Source: Bifidobacterium italicum (GTDB lineage: Bacteria; Actinomycetota; Actinomycetes; Actinomycetales; Bifidobacteriaceae). From it: 64,000 nt of DNA. The stretch is taken from positions 124,001-188,000 of the forward strand of contig NZ_MVOG01000005.1 in assembly GCF_002286915.1 (NCBI RefSeq), written 5' to 3'. Of the stretch, positions 28,701 through 36,127 are shown piece by piece (the first letter of the stretch is position 1; every line of letters begins with the position of its first letter). Made by a program: the position numbers and the translations under genes. Under the pieces are notes generated by a model that worked only from the letters and a program-made list of their open reading frames with translations, did no database searches and was not told where the DNA came from.

Positions 28701-28895
28701 GTTCGTCGCCGTCTGCTGCTGCGTCTGCGTGTCCGGCTGCTGCGGCTCCGCCGGCTCGTCGGCGATGGCGACCATCGGCGCGCCGAGCGTCGCGATCGCG
28801 GCCATCGTGGCGACCGCTCCGTTCACCGTCTTCATCGTCGGGAATGATTTGTTCTGCTGTTCGCGCCGCGCCTGCGCATGCTTTCCCTGTGTCAT
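25701..28895 (-). CDS. Large sortase-anchored surface protein: coiled coil - CAP domain - coiled coil - LATTG
   Basis: 1064 residues. The N-terminal basic stretch and hydrophobic segment (about 20-46, ending at AIADEP) look like a long secretion signal. Two alanine/glutamine/lysine-rich coiled-coil arms (about 50-415 and 620-980) flank a globular CAP/SCP-type domain (about 418-612) with ELNQLRASEGLAPL, FEHNQV, LAENLAMG and GHYLNCSDP. A Pro/Thr-rich wall-spanning linker leads to the LATTG sorting signal (1030-1034), a hydrophobic helix and a RRREE tail. An AAGGGGG site sets the start. LATTG fits the class E-type sortase at 7222-8319. Likely an extended cell-surface adhesin or stalk; binding partner unknown. 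Confidence 0.9.
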   Translation of the reverse strand: MTQGKHAQARREQQNKSFPTMKTVNGAVATMAAIATLGAPMVAIADEPAEPQQPDTQTQQQTATNAVQQAQAAVDAAKDGVAQAQEAQKNAEGTVTDANGEVDQANAAVQDAQQAVDDAIANDPNTAAAQEALNKANTKLDEASEHLQNAVDTQTQKAQALKQAQDAQTAAKAEESKAQDAVDEQQMKVDGLQQQVDATNMEALEQAADSTAKAASEANDASADAAKQAAAAQQQTDAAKQQLDDAERIAGDAKDPAKVEQARQHADDTATQYDEALKQAQQASLQADQANAALNDATHTYQNASDGLLNARNDADAAKQALDKANAALAAAERDETTTAEALAAAATAKSDAEQKVADAEQRVKDTQAAADKAAQDKVAAQQKLEAAQKAVDEATKAATSATELERKGALGWFEHRNAELAQQVLTDSALSTKNPSEPDEIAPPDGGSWLQYTHIGDAKDATSLDNMLRAVALIQELNQLRASEGLAPLKISDAAMAAAMVQANAATAQFEHNQVLTTNLWLAENLAMGLPDPFTGWWTQEKAVYKEAVASGKYPGLESMTPYQVSIKYPDLYPTIGHYLNCSDPQATSTGLGMSQYRRNTSAMENSSYDISYDGVDDTTPTDADVYQQELQEYVDSIRNAQQKLKDAQDALASAQEAVEAANKASDAADKASAQAAANLKAAQSAQSDAEQAYDDATAKHANAQQAKEDAQRTANKQAAKYTQASETLNTAQATYDVAEAAYTAAQQKADAAKQTLDQANRNADAAKQAKDDAAAKYAAMQNAKANLDKAQTAYDEAKQASDAAQADATAKAAEAASAQQAADAAAAQLTHAKQTVADLQAAKDELAKRNQALNAAKDTVAKAGEAVADAQKNTDVAQAAVDDAKKAKDAADADVKAAEAALDAAKKNVGNTPAVQEAQAKLDAAKQAAADAQAKLDAAKAALADAQQALKDRQEDLRLAEIALEAAIKAEQQPTKPTNPTTPSKPGTTTPATSTRPTTSAKPTSTSMTTGASKTPQSVQVAHAASDKLATTGGDIGAVLVTAFTLAFVGGVATLSARRREE

Positions 28896-28997
28896 AATGA
28901 CCCCCTTCAGTGGTCTGTAGTGACTGTTGCTGTTCTTCTCGGGCAGCATAATCCATCATAGACAGGAGAAAAATAGCACGCGCACGAATTGGAAAAA

Positions 28998-29840
28998 TTA
29001 CTTTCGTGCGACTATTATGCGCGCTTCTATCGTCAGTTCGCTGATTTGGGCGAGATCGAGCGCGTCGATATCGACGTTGAACAGCAGCGGCGTCATATGC
29101 GCGAAGGTGTGCACGTCGTCGGCTGCCATCGCAAAGGTACGCGAGACGGTGCGCATATCGAGGACGTTGAAGTGTTCACGGAACTGTTCGATTACGTGTT
29201 CGTTTGAATAATCGGCGTTGCGCAGCTGCTCGCGTGCGAGTTCGCGCAATTGTTCATCGTGATGCACGCCGGGGATCACTTTGATGACGATGGCGTCATC
29301 CTTCATGACGCGGTGGAATTCCGCGGCGTTTACCGGGGAGAAGACGTCGAGGATGCAGTCGATTGCGTCGTCGCGCACCGGAAGGTCGGCGAGGTTGCCG
29401 ACGAACCATCGGACGGCCATCGTCGCGTCCTCGCGCGCCGCCTGCTGAATCGAGTCCTTTGAGATGTCGAAGGCGAGCACATCGGCGGCCGGATTCGCGC
29501 GCTGCACGGCGCGCGCGTAGAAGCCTTCGCCGCAACCGACATCCAGGATCGCGGCGCGCGGATTCAGATATCTGCCGACGGCGTCGAGCACGGCGTCGCG
29601 GATGTCGTCGTAATAGCCGGCCTCGAGGATGCGCGCACGGTTCTCGAACGACGCCTTGTTGTAGAACGGCGACTGTTTCGCGGCGGGCGCGAGATTGACG
29701 TAGCCCTGTTTCGCGATATCGAAGGTGTGACGGTTCGGGCAGCGCAGGCTCGCGCCATCCAAGTGCAGCGTCTCATGGCAAATCGGGCAAATGAAGTAGC
29801 GTTCGCTGTCACGGAAGCGCGCGATTTTCGCAGGATTCAT
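28998..29840 (-). CDS. rlmA: 23S rRNA (guanine-N1)-methyltransferase, RlmA family
   Basis: 280 residues. The N-terminal zinc finger shows CPIC ... CPNRH with spacing typical of RlmA; the SAM-binding domain has ILDVGCGEGFYA (near 100) and VFSPVNAAEFHRV. It methylates N1 of a guanine in hairpin 35 of 23S rRNA (G745 or G748 type). The ATG lies 6 nt after a TAGGAT box, so the mRNA is probably leaderless. It is separated from the surface-protein gene by about 100 bases. Which guanine is modified cannot be told here. Confidence 0.9.
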   Translation of the reverse strand: MNPAKIARFRDSERYFICPICHETLHLDGASLRCPNRHTFDIAKQGYVNLAPAAKQSPFYNKASFENRARILEAGYYDDIRDAVLDAVGRYLNPRAAILDVGCGEGFYARAVQRANPAADVLAFDISKDSIQQAAREDATMAVRWFVGNLADLPVRDDAIDCILDVFSPVNAAEFHRVMKDDAIVIKVIPGVHHDEQLRELAREQLRNADYSNEHVIEQFREHFNVLDMRTVSRTFAMAADDVHTFAHMTPLLFNVDIDALDLAQISELTIEARIIVARK

Positions 29841-29846
29841 GCCGCC

Positions 29847-29852
29847 ATCCTA
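29847..29852 (-). promoter_or_regulatory. -10 element of a leaderless promoter (rlmA)
   Basis: TAGGAT on the minus strand is followed by 6 nt and the ATG at 29840, without a ribosome-binding site. Confidence 0.55.
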
Positions 29853-30357
29853 GCGGGAAGGGCGTGCATGCAGTGGCAGGGACGCATATTGGCGGCATCC
29901 GTGGTAGATGTGATGCATATGGCGGTGGTGTTTGCACTCGCCGGCGGCGCCGTCGCGCATATCCGGGTGGTGGGTGCATAACTGGATTGTTCGGGCCAAC
30001 TGTCGATATATGCGGCCGATCACTGGGATGCATGGATGTGGCGCCCCTGCATGTGGGGGATTCTGGTCGTTTTGGTGGCCTATGCGCGGATGGGTGGTGT
30101 CGTTGTGCGTAATTGTGCGAATTGTGGAGCGTCCTGCGGCTCCCGTCCGATCGAGGCGCCGCATCACTCGTGGTTTGGTGCGAAAAACCGAGTTGTGCGG
30201 GCGGGGACGCCTCGGAGCATTGCAGGTTGGCGCGTTCGACGAGGCGCGCCATCTGGATGCGGCCCATGCACAGTCGGTCGCTTGCCGCCGACAGATATGC
30301 CTTCGCCGTCGGATTCTCAAACTGCTCTCGGATTGTTGTCACAAGGCCGCTTCCGGG
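29853..30357. other. Gene-free stretch between rlmA and tRNA-Leu
   Basis: About 500 bases with no convincing gene. Its composition is less GC-biased at codon positions than the surroundings. On the minus strand, about 30350 to 30220 reads as a protein-like fragment (TTIREQFENPTAKAYLSAASD) that I cannot assign; it may be a gene remnant beside the tRNA. The rest shows only scattered GCATAT motifs. Confidence 0.4.
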
Positions 30358-30397
30358 CAAAACGAAATGGCTGATTCCGTTGGGAATCAGCCATTTC
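30358..30397 (-). terminator. Terminator of tRNA-Leu
   Basis: Perfect 14-bp stem (30365-30378 with 30383-30396) around GTTG; on the minus strand it is followed by CGTTTTG. It lies directly after the tRNA 3' end. Confidence 0.8.
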
Positions 30398-30401
30398 TTG
30401 C

Positions 30402-30487
30402 TGGTGCGAGCGGCGGGACTTGAACCCGCACGAGCATGAGCTCACTGCCACCTGAAGACAGCGCGTCTACCATTCCGCCACGCTCGC
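30402..30487 (-). tRNA. tRNA-Leu (anticodon CAG)
   Basis: A full class II tRNA fold is readable: 7-bp acceptor stem GCGAGCG/CGCTCGC, anticodon stem CTGTC/GGCAG enclosing loop TTCAGGT (anticodon CAG, reading CUG), a long variable arm, T-arm with GGTTCAA, and an encoded CCA end. Confidence 0.95.
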
Positions 30488-30546
30488 AGACAAATAGCTA
30501 ATCTACACCATGTGGAACAGGCGTGCAACTCGGCGTGTTGCGTTGA

Positions 30547-30846
30547 TTAGCCCTCGGTCAACGTGTCCAGGCGGTCGTTGAGCCGGGCGAGCGTCGTCTG
30601 CCCCAGTTGCGTTTCGAGCGCGTGCTGTGCGGCATCGAGCTCGCCGTCGAGCAGCGTGTGGATGTTGCGGCCGACCGGGCACTGCGGATTGGGATTGTCG
30701 TGGAATCCGAACAGCTGGCGGTCGGGGCCCTCGATCGCCTGGTAGACGTCCAGTAACGTGATTGACGTCAACGGCCGTGCGATGTGCGCGCCGCCGACGC
30801 CGGCGTCCACGGTGACGAGGCCGGCGTCCTTGAGCTTGCCGATGAC
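30547..30846 (-). pseudogene. Rrf2-family transcriptional regulator, N-terminal part deleted
   Basis: The remnant reads GKLKDAGLVTVDAGVGGAHIARP, ITLLDVYQAIEG and NPQCPVGRNIHTLL to the stop. These are the wing and C-terminal region of an Rrf2 regulator, including the conserved cysteine segment position. The first helices and most of the DNA-binding helix-turn-helix are missing: on the other side of about 30846 the DNA matches an oxidoreductase read on the opposite strand. The frame stays open into that sequence but without a plausible start. A deletion between divergent genes best explains it. Confidence 0.75.
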
Positions 30847-30969
30847 CTCATGCTGAACGCCGACGGCAAGAGCGAGATCAGCTATGCCGATTACGCGATC
30901 GGCATAGCTGATGAAATCGTCACCGACCACCCGCACATCCGCGAGCGCATCTCCCTCGTGAGCAAGTAA
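30846..30969 (+). pseudogene. C-terminal remnant of an NmrA/SDR-type NAD(P)-binding oxidoreductase
   Basis: Read on the plus strand, the last 40 codons give LNADGKSEISYADYAIGIAD and then EIVTDHPHIRERISLVSK with a stop. This is the typical C-terminal end of atypical SDR proteins of the NAD(P)H-binding (NmrA/YwnB-like) family, often found divergent from Rrf2-type or HxlR-type regulators. The Rossmann fold is absent. It abuts the Rrf2 remnant head to head. Confidence 0.65.
30877..30912. repeat. Perfect 15-bp inverted repeat
   Basis: ATCAGCTATGCCGAT (30877-30891) and its complement (30898-30912) around TACGCG, inside the oxidoreductase remnant. It partly encodes the conserved ISYADYAIGIAD motif, so it may be coincidental. 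Confidence 0.6.
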
Positions 30970-30989
30970 CGAACAAGTGGGCGGCGCTG

Positions 30990-32339
30990 CTATCCGCGCG
31001 AACCGTTCGCGTAGAAGCGAGCGAGTGTCTCGTCGCGGAACTCGTCGAAGTAGCCGCCGTCGATCGATGCGCGGATGTCGTCGAGCAGATGCACGAAGAA
31101 GTACTCGTTGTGGATCGTCGCGAGCGTGAACCCGTTCATCTCGTGCGAGCGCAGCAAATGGTCGACGTAGGCGCGCGAGTAGTGCGTGCATGTGTAGCAG
31201 CTGCATCCCTCCTCGAGCGGGCCGAAGTCGTGCTTGAACTGTGCGCGCTTGATGTTGTAGCGGCCGTCGCGCGTGAAGATCGCGCCGTTGCGGCCGCAGC
31301 GCGCCGGCGCCACGCAGTCGAAGGTGTCGCCGCCGTTCTCGACGCATGCGAAGATGTCGTCCACGGCGGCGATGCCGAGCACATGGCGCGGGCGGCTTTG
31401 CGGCATCTCGTCGCAGATCCATGCGCATATGTCGCCGATGATGCGCTTCTCCATCGCGCCGCCGATGCCGACGCCGTCGAAGTCGAGCGACGCGATCTGC
31501 TGCGCTGCGTGGCGCCGCAGATCCTCGTAGTTCGCGCCCTGCACGACGCCGTAGAGCGCCTGGTAGGGTTTGCCGACGCGTTCCGTCGTGAGCCGTTCGT
31601 GCTCGGCGACGCAGCGCTGCGCCCAGCGGTAGGTGCGTTCGACCGAGTTCTCCTGATAGCGGCGCGTGTTCATCAGCGTCGTCAGCTCGTCGAAGGCGAA
31701 CATGATGTCGGCGCCGATCTTGTGCTGGATGTTCATCGATATCTCCGCCGAGAAACGGTGCAGCGAGCCGTTGAGCGGCGATTTGAACGTCACGCCGTCC
31801 TCGTCGACGAAGGCCATGCGTTCCTTGCCTTCGGCGATGACGTCGTCCGATTTCATGCCTTTCACGTCCATCGCGAGCGTCTTCTTGAAGCCCGCGCCGA
31901 GCGAAAGCACCTGGAAACCGCCCGAATCGGTGAAGGTGGGGCCGTTCCAGTTCATGAACTTCGCCAAGCCGCCCGCTTCGTCGAGCACGTCCTCGCCGGG
32001 GCGTTCGTACAGATGGAACGCGTTCGACAGCAGGCACTGCGCGCCGAGTTCGACCATCGATTCGGGCAGCACGGCCTTCATCGCGCCCTGTGTGGCGACC
32101 GGCACGAAGGCGGGCGTCCTGATGTCGCCGTGCGGCGTGTGCAGGATGCCGGTGCGCCCGTAGCGTGCGCCCCCTTTGCCTTTGCCGTCCGCGGCGTCGG
32201 GCAGCCGTGTGATCTGTTCGAAATGGAAGGCGCTGCGATCGCCGGGTTCGCCCGGTTCGGCGCCGCGCGGATGTTCGACAAGCTGCGGTGCCGGCGCGCT
32301 CGTAATCGTACTGTCTGCTGGAATGCTCGTGCTGGTCAT
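30990..32339 (-). CDS. tgt: Queuine/archaeosine-type tRNA-guanine transglycosylase
   Basis: 449 residues. Exchanges guanine 34 for queuine or its precursor in tRNAs with GUN anticodons. TIM-barrel motifs are clear: nucleophile region TFTDSGGFQVLSLG, FDELTT, VQGANYEDLR, GIGGAMEK and zinc ligands CSCYTCTHYSRAY. A 50-residue N-terminal extension precedes the core. No queuosine biosynthesis genes are nearby, so it may salvage queuine. The ATG lies 7 nt after TAGAAT, suggesting a leaderless mRNA. Confidence 0.95.
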   Translation of the reverse strand: MTSTSIPADSTITSAPAPQLVEHPRGAEPGEPGDRSAFHFEQITRLPDAADGKGKGGARYGRTGILHTPHGDIRTPAFVPVATQGAMKAVLPESMVELGAQCLLSNAFHLYERPGEDVLDEAGGLAKFMNWNGPTFTDSGGFQVLSLGAGFKKTLAMDVKGMKSDDVIAEGKERMAFVDEDGVTFKSPLNGSLHRFSAEISMNIQHKIGADIMFAFDELTTLMNTRRYQENSVERTYRWAQRCVAEHERLTTERVGKPYQALYGVVQGANYEDLRRHAAQQIASLDFDGVGIGGAMEKRIIGDICAWICDEMPQSRPRHVLGIAAVDDIFACVENGGDTFDCVAPARCGRNGAIFTRDGRYNIKRAQFKHDFGPLEEGCSCYTCTHYSRAYVDHLLRSHEMNGFTLATIHNEYFFVHLLDDIRASIDGGYFDEFRDETLARFYANGSRG

Positions 32340-32346
32340 GTGCGCA

Positions 32347-32352
32347 ATTCTA
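32347..32352 (-). promoter_or_regulatory. -10 element of a leaderless promoter (tgt)
   Basis: TAGAAT on the minus strand, 7 nt before the ATG at 32339, no ribosome-binding site. Confidence 0.6.
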
Positions 32353-32473
32353 GGGCCTGCGGTTGTCCGTCCGGGCCGATGTACGCTTGCCGCTGTTTCG
32401 TTCTGAGCAATGACACGGTGCGACGTGTTCCTGTCTGTGACGAAGGCTCGCGATTGTGCGCTGCGTGGATGAT

Positions 32474-32572
32474 CTTTGCATGCTTACATGAATCCTCTCG
32501 CTGTAAGAACTGATTCTTTCACTGAAAGGATCCATGTAAGCATGCAAAGATAGCCGGTCACGCTATGCGATA
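32474..32572. repeat. Long repeat, copy 1, with imperfect 36-bp palindrome
   Basis: 32474-32509 and 32514-32549 form an imperfect 36-bp inverted repeat around CTGA. The right arm and following bases (32514-32572, 59 bases) recur as a direct repeat at 34287-34345 with about six differences; the left side also resembles the sequence at about 34250-34282. The repeat contains the last codons and stop of the AlbA_2-type gene. It includes a CTTTCACTGAAAG palindrome at 32516-32528. Confidence 0.85.
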
Positions 32573-34207
32573 CCGGGATGAGGGGCCTGCACCCTCGTGG
32601 ATGAGGCGTCCCTTGTCCTCAAGATCCTTAAGTCGCCGGTATGCCGTGATGTAGCTCACGCCAAGCAGCTCCTGAACTTCGGCGGTCGTGATTGCGTCGT
32701 CGTTCGATTGCGCGTAATCCAGAATCATCGCATCGTGGCGGGTGGAGGATGCGCCTTTCTGCCGCACATATGTCACCAGATCCTCATTGCGTTTATATAC
32801 TTCTGGCGAGAGCATGTAGCTGCGTGATTTGCCGCTGCCGATAGCTTCGACGAGTCCTGTTTCGATGAGTGTGCCGATTGATGATGTAATGCGTCGTTCC
32901 TCCACGTCTGCATAGGAGCAAAGTTGTGCATGGGTGAGTTGACGGTGCTCCTTCAACAACGAGAGGATGATGAGCGACCAGACCGATAACGGGCCGCTCA
33001 AACGGCGTTCCTCTTTGGCCACCATGGTTGCGAACCCCTTATCGGGAACGATTTTGCGGGTAAGCAGCACCACCTCATGCATGTTCGAAGCCGAGTAATC
33101 AGGTTGGGTTCCTCCGGCGGACAGGTAATCCTTGTAGATGGTGTCCACGCCGCGTCCTGCCTGTTCGGCATAACCGGCGATCCTCAGGACGTTCGCTAAC
33201 CGAGGATTGCGGGAGCGCGGTTGGGCGGAGAGTAGATTCTGTGCGTTGACGCCCTCGATGAATCCACCTGGGTTGGAGATGGTCATCCCCTGCTCGTCTA
33301 TGGTGAATATTACGTTTTCCAGTTGCGCATAGTCGCGATGGCAGAAGGCGTTTACCATCGCTTCTCGGAATGCTTGCGGCGGATAATCATGAATATTCAC
33401 ATGAAGGAGTCCGCTCATGATTTCATGGTTGGTGTTCCAAGGAGCCAGCAGATCATCGATGGCGTCGAACATGTCGACGAGGGGCAACGTTATGTTGTCC
33501 TTGCTTACAACAGGCTGCAGATTCCGCAGCACGTGGAAGGATGCCTTGGCCGAGGGGACGCAGCGGTCGATGGATTCGGGTTTCCCGATCATCAGCAGTC
33601 CCGTGATAGAGGGCAATAATCCGTGGGGACTGTCCTTGACGAGCTCCAAAGTCCTGTCGAAGTCCTCATCGTTGTAGCTCAACAATGTGTTATCTGCGCG
33701 GGTCTCACGAATGTGCTCACGGAGTTTCTCGCGGGAGGCGGGATTCAAATCATCGTAAGTAGCGGTCGGTGCGATCTGATCGCTGTAATCATATTGACGC
33801 TGTTGGGATAGTCGGCTGATGAATTCTGATGGGTAGAGAGGAACCACTTCGGGGCTGCCGTCCCCTTTCAGGCGGCGTTGCGATATCTTGGCGTCACGCG
33901 AGGCTACGATCTGTTCGTTCTTGTCCACTTCGATGCAAATAACAGTTTTTTCGTCGATTTGAAGCTTCTCGACGCGAACCCGCACGGGTGGCACGGTTTT
34001 GTTATAGATAAAAGCTGCAAGTCTATTCGTGTTTTGATGGATTTTGTTGATTCCGGTTACTGTGCCGTCGTCTTCGACGCCGAGATACAAGGAACCACCT
34101 TCAGTGTTAGCGAAAGCGACTACGTTGTCGATGATTTCGTTGTCGGTCTGTGGGCGGCTCTTTTCGCTCTTGAACTCTACGGTGAGAGACTCGTGTTCCG
34201 GAAGCAT
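32558..34207 (-). CDS. AlbA_2-domain DNA-binding protein with ATPase-like region (RecG-like C-terminal type)
   Basis: 549 residues. The N-terminal AlbA_2 (formerly AAA_4) domain starts EFKSEKS and contains VVAFANTEGGSLYLGVEDDG. A GHKL-like ATP-binding region follows (AFREAMVNAFCHRDY, ISNPGGF), then two C-terminal winged-helix segments, the last with ELLGVSYITAYRRLKDLEDKG. Such proteins are often annotated as transcriptional regulators or RecG-like and turn up in defence or mobile loci. A strong AGGAGG site precedes the ATG. Base composition is clearly less GC-rich than neighbours, and long direct repeats flank the gene, both signs of transfer. Function unknown. Confidence 0.85.
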   Translation of the reverse strand: MLPEHESLTVEFKSEKSRPQTDNEIIDNVVAFANTEGGSLYLGVEDDGTVTGINKIHQNTNRLAAFIYNKTVPPVRVRVEKLQIDEKTVICIEVDKNEQIVASRDAKISQRRLKGDGSPEVVPLYPSEFISRLSQQRQYDYSDQIAPTATYDDLNPASREKLREHIRETRADNTLLSYNDEDFDRTLELVKDSPHGLLPSITGLLMIGKPESIDRCVPSAKASFHVLRNLQPVVSKDNITLPLVDMFDAIDDLLAPWNTNHEIMSGLLHVNIHDYPPQAFREAMVNAFCHRDYAQLENVIFTIDEQGMTISNPGGFIEGVNAQNLLSAQPRSRNPRLANVLRIAGYAEQAGRGVDTIYKDYLSAGGTQPDYSASNMHEVVLLTRKIVPDKGFATMVAKEERRLSGPLSVWSLIILSLLKEHRQLTHAQLCSYADVEERRITSSIGTLIETGLVEAIGSGKSRSYMLSPEVYKRNEDLVTYVRQKGASSTRHDAMILDYAQSNDDAITTAEVQELLGVSYITAYRRLKDLEDKGRLIHEGAGPSSRYRIA

Positions 34208-34249
34208 CTATCCTCCTATGATTCCAAGACGATGGTTCCATCTCTCCTT

Positions 34250-34345
34250 TCATGTTAACATCGAATCCTTTCAGTGAAAGAATTAGTTCTTTCACTGAAA
34301 GGATTCGTGTAAGCATGCAAGGATAGCCGGTCAGGTTATGCGATA
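34250..34345. repeat. Long repeat, copy 2, with perfect 20-bp palindrome
   Basis: 34263-34282 and 34287-34306 form a perfect 20-bp inverted repeat around TTAG. It contains two CTTTCA(G/C)TGAAAG palindromes (34268-34280 and 34289-34301) in the upstream region of the AlbA_2-type gene, where they could act as operators. 34287-34345 is the direct-repeat partner of 32514-32572. Its end reads like the last codons of a second AlbA_2-type gene, directly behind the stop of the Sel1/DUF6508 gene. Confidence 0.85.
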
Positions 34346-35884
34346 TCAGGGTTGCGCTGCTTCCGCGCTCATCCGCTCCTCGTCCAATTGCGCAAGGCGA
34401 CGCAGCCAGCGTTGGATGGTTCCCGCACGCAGCAGGTCGTTGAGAAGGCCAGTGCAGAACCGCTCCTGCCGCACGCCGTAGAAAATCATCAGGAACACGG
34501 TGCGCGCGTCGCAATCCGCCGGATCAACGTTGTCGATCGGTGTGCTGAGGATGCTCGCCTCCAAAAATCCCAGATAGTTGCGTGCGCCCAGTTCGGGGTG
34601 CTCTTCGGCGAATCGTGACACGGCATCCATGAAGCGGATTACGTCGTCGTTGTAGAAGAACCAGTCCATGCCGATATGAGTCGTGCCGAAATCGTCCATC
34701 CGCTCAAGCGTCGGCAGGTACTTCGTAATCGGCGTATAGGAAACCTTGGCGATTGCGTCGGTGTCGCCCACGGCGAGGTGTATCGGCGGATTCGTTAGAT
34801 ACGCAATCTCATCCGCGGCTTCAGCGTGGGCGTGCAGATACCACCACGGATTCTTCGTCGCGATATCCGCGAGATGATCCTGCGCATAGCGATACAGCGT
34901 GAGTGCCTTCGCAGTATCGACCGCGCATCCGACGCCGTACTCATAACAGCGCGCGAGCCGCAGCGCCGCAGCCGCCTGCGCATGGCGGACCTGCCCCGGG
35001 CCGCCGCCGCGCGCATACGCCTCCTCATACAGCGCGAACGCGCGTCGTGCGTCGCGTCTGCACGTCCTTCCTTCCAATCGCAGGTCGCCGAGGAACGCGA
35101 GCGCCTCCGCGTCGCCGAGCGTCGCCGCACGTTCGAAGCAGATCCGCGCGCGTTCGGGAAGCGGCGGCTGCTCGATGATCGGCGGCTGCCCTTTGATGCT
35201 CGCCGTGTAGCAGCTGTCGAAATAGTCGCCGTGATTGAGGTCGTCGTCGTAGATGCGGCCGAGGGCGAGCCATGCGCGCGCGTTGCCGCGGCCGGCCGCG
35301 TGGCGGAACAGGATCTCGGCGAGCTTCAGACAGTCATGATGCTGCTGGCGCTCCCAATCGCTGAGCGATTCGGTCGTGCCGAACATATCCGCGTGCGCAC
35401 GCATCGCCTCCTCGAAGTAGAACATCGCGTGCTCCTGCGCCTCTGCTCCGTCGGCGTCGTAGCGGGACGCCCGTTTGCAGTAGTCGCCGTCGTCATAGGT
35501 GGAGGAATAGAACGGTGTGCCGGGAAGGTCGCGGTATTCCCGCACCCACTGTCCGTACGTCATGAGCGTCGTATCCATCACCGTCCGGTGGCAGATCGGC
35601 ACGGGTTTGATGGAGACGACGTCTTCTGGCCCGTCGTTCTGCGGATAGAAGCCGATGAGGCTGCGCTCGCGGACGTATAGTTTGCCGCGGCGGTCCTTCG
35701 CGAACGAGGGGAGCGTGAGCTGGACGGTCGGCAGCACGGGGCCGATCACGAGGTCGGCGAAGCAGTAATAGAGGTCGTCGTATCGCAGAATCGGCACATG
35801 CGGGCGGACATGTCCGGGGTCGATGTCCGGCGCGCGGTCGTGTCGTAGGTGGTGCGGGCAGTTGGGGTCGTCGTTGCGCTCCAT
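34346..35884 (-). CDS. Sel1-repeat and DUF6508-like protein, function unknown
   Basis: 512 residues, no signal peptide. The central part (about 150-345) holds Sel1/TPR-like helical repeats, for example ARICFERAATLGDAEALAFLG and LARCYEYGVGCAVDTAKALTLY. The C-terminal quarter resembles DUF6508 (FMDAVSRFAEEHPELGARNY, VRQERFCTGLLNDLL). The N-terminal part (about 30-130) is not recognised. The ATG lies 6 nt after TAGGAT, so the mRNA is probably leaderless. The stop touches the direct repeat, raising the possibility that the original 3' end was altered there. Confidence 0.75.
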   Translation of the reverse strand: MERNDDPNCPHHLRHDRAPDIDPGHVRPHVPILRYDDLYYCFADLVIGPVLPTVQLTLPSFAKDRRGKLYVRERSLIGFYPQNDGPEDVVSIKPVPICHRTVMDTTLMTYGQWVREYRDLPGTPFYSSTYDDGDYCKRASRYDADGAEAQEHAMFYFEEAMRAHADMFGTTESLSDWERQQHHDCLKLAEILFRHAAGRGNARAWLALGRIYDDDLNHGDYFDSCYTASIKGQPPIIEQPPLPERARICFERAATLGDAEALAFLGDLRLEGRTCRRDARRAFALYEEAYARGGGPGQVRHAQAAAALRLARCYEYGVGCAVDTAKALTLYRYAQDHLADIATKNPWWYLHAHAEAADEIAYLTNPPIHLAVGDTDAIAKVSYTPITKYLPTLERMDDFGTTHIGMDWFFYNDDVIRFMDAVSRFAEEHPELGARNYLGFLEASILSTPIDNVDPADCDARTVFLMIFYGVRQERFCTGLLNDLLRAGTIQRWLRRLAQLDEERMSAEAAQP

Positions 35885-35890
35885 GGCAGC

Positions 35891-35896
35891 ATCCTA
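35891..35896 (-). promoter_or_regulatory. -10 element of a leaderless promoter (Sel1/DUF6508 gene)
   Basis: TAGGAT on the minus strand, 6 nt before the ATG at 35884, no ribosome-binding site. Confidence 0.55.
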
Positions 35897-36127
35897 TCAA
35901 TGTACGCCTCGGAAGGCGTTCCGCCATTGTCTGCTCCTAAGGAACTTGCCATCAAACATGGTTTTGACTCTCAACAAACATTCAGGAAACGTCAAGCAGC
36001 CGTGTTTTAACTATGTGGGTAGAGATTCCTCTACCGGTGACGAACAGCGCCGCGCGCCCGCCGCCCGCGCACTACGATGACCGGTGACGAACGTAGACCA
36101 TGCATGGAGTGACGAACGGAGAGACAT

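Noticed and set aside
25701-28895. CRISPR-like or satellite repeat array in the surface-protein gene
   Set aside because: The repetitiveness is at the level of coiled-coil heptads in one long open frame, without regular spacers.
30220-30360. Possible integrase remnant next to tRNA-Leu
   Set aside because: The fragment looks protein-like but I cannot match it to integrases, and no repeated tRNA 3' end marks an attachment site.
30547-32037. One 496-residue protein joining antisense tgt sequence to the Rrf2 end
   Set aside because: The first two thirds are an out-of-frame reading of tgt; only the last 100 residues are Rrf2-like, explained by a deletion scar.
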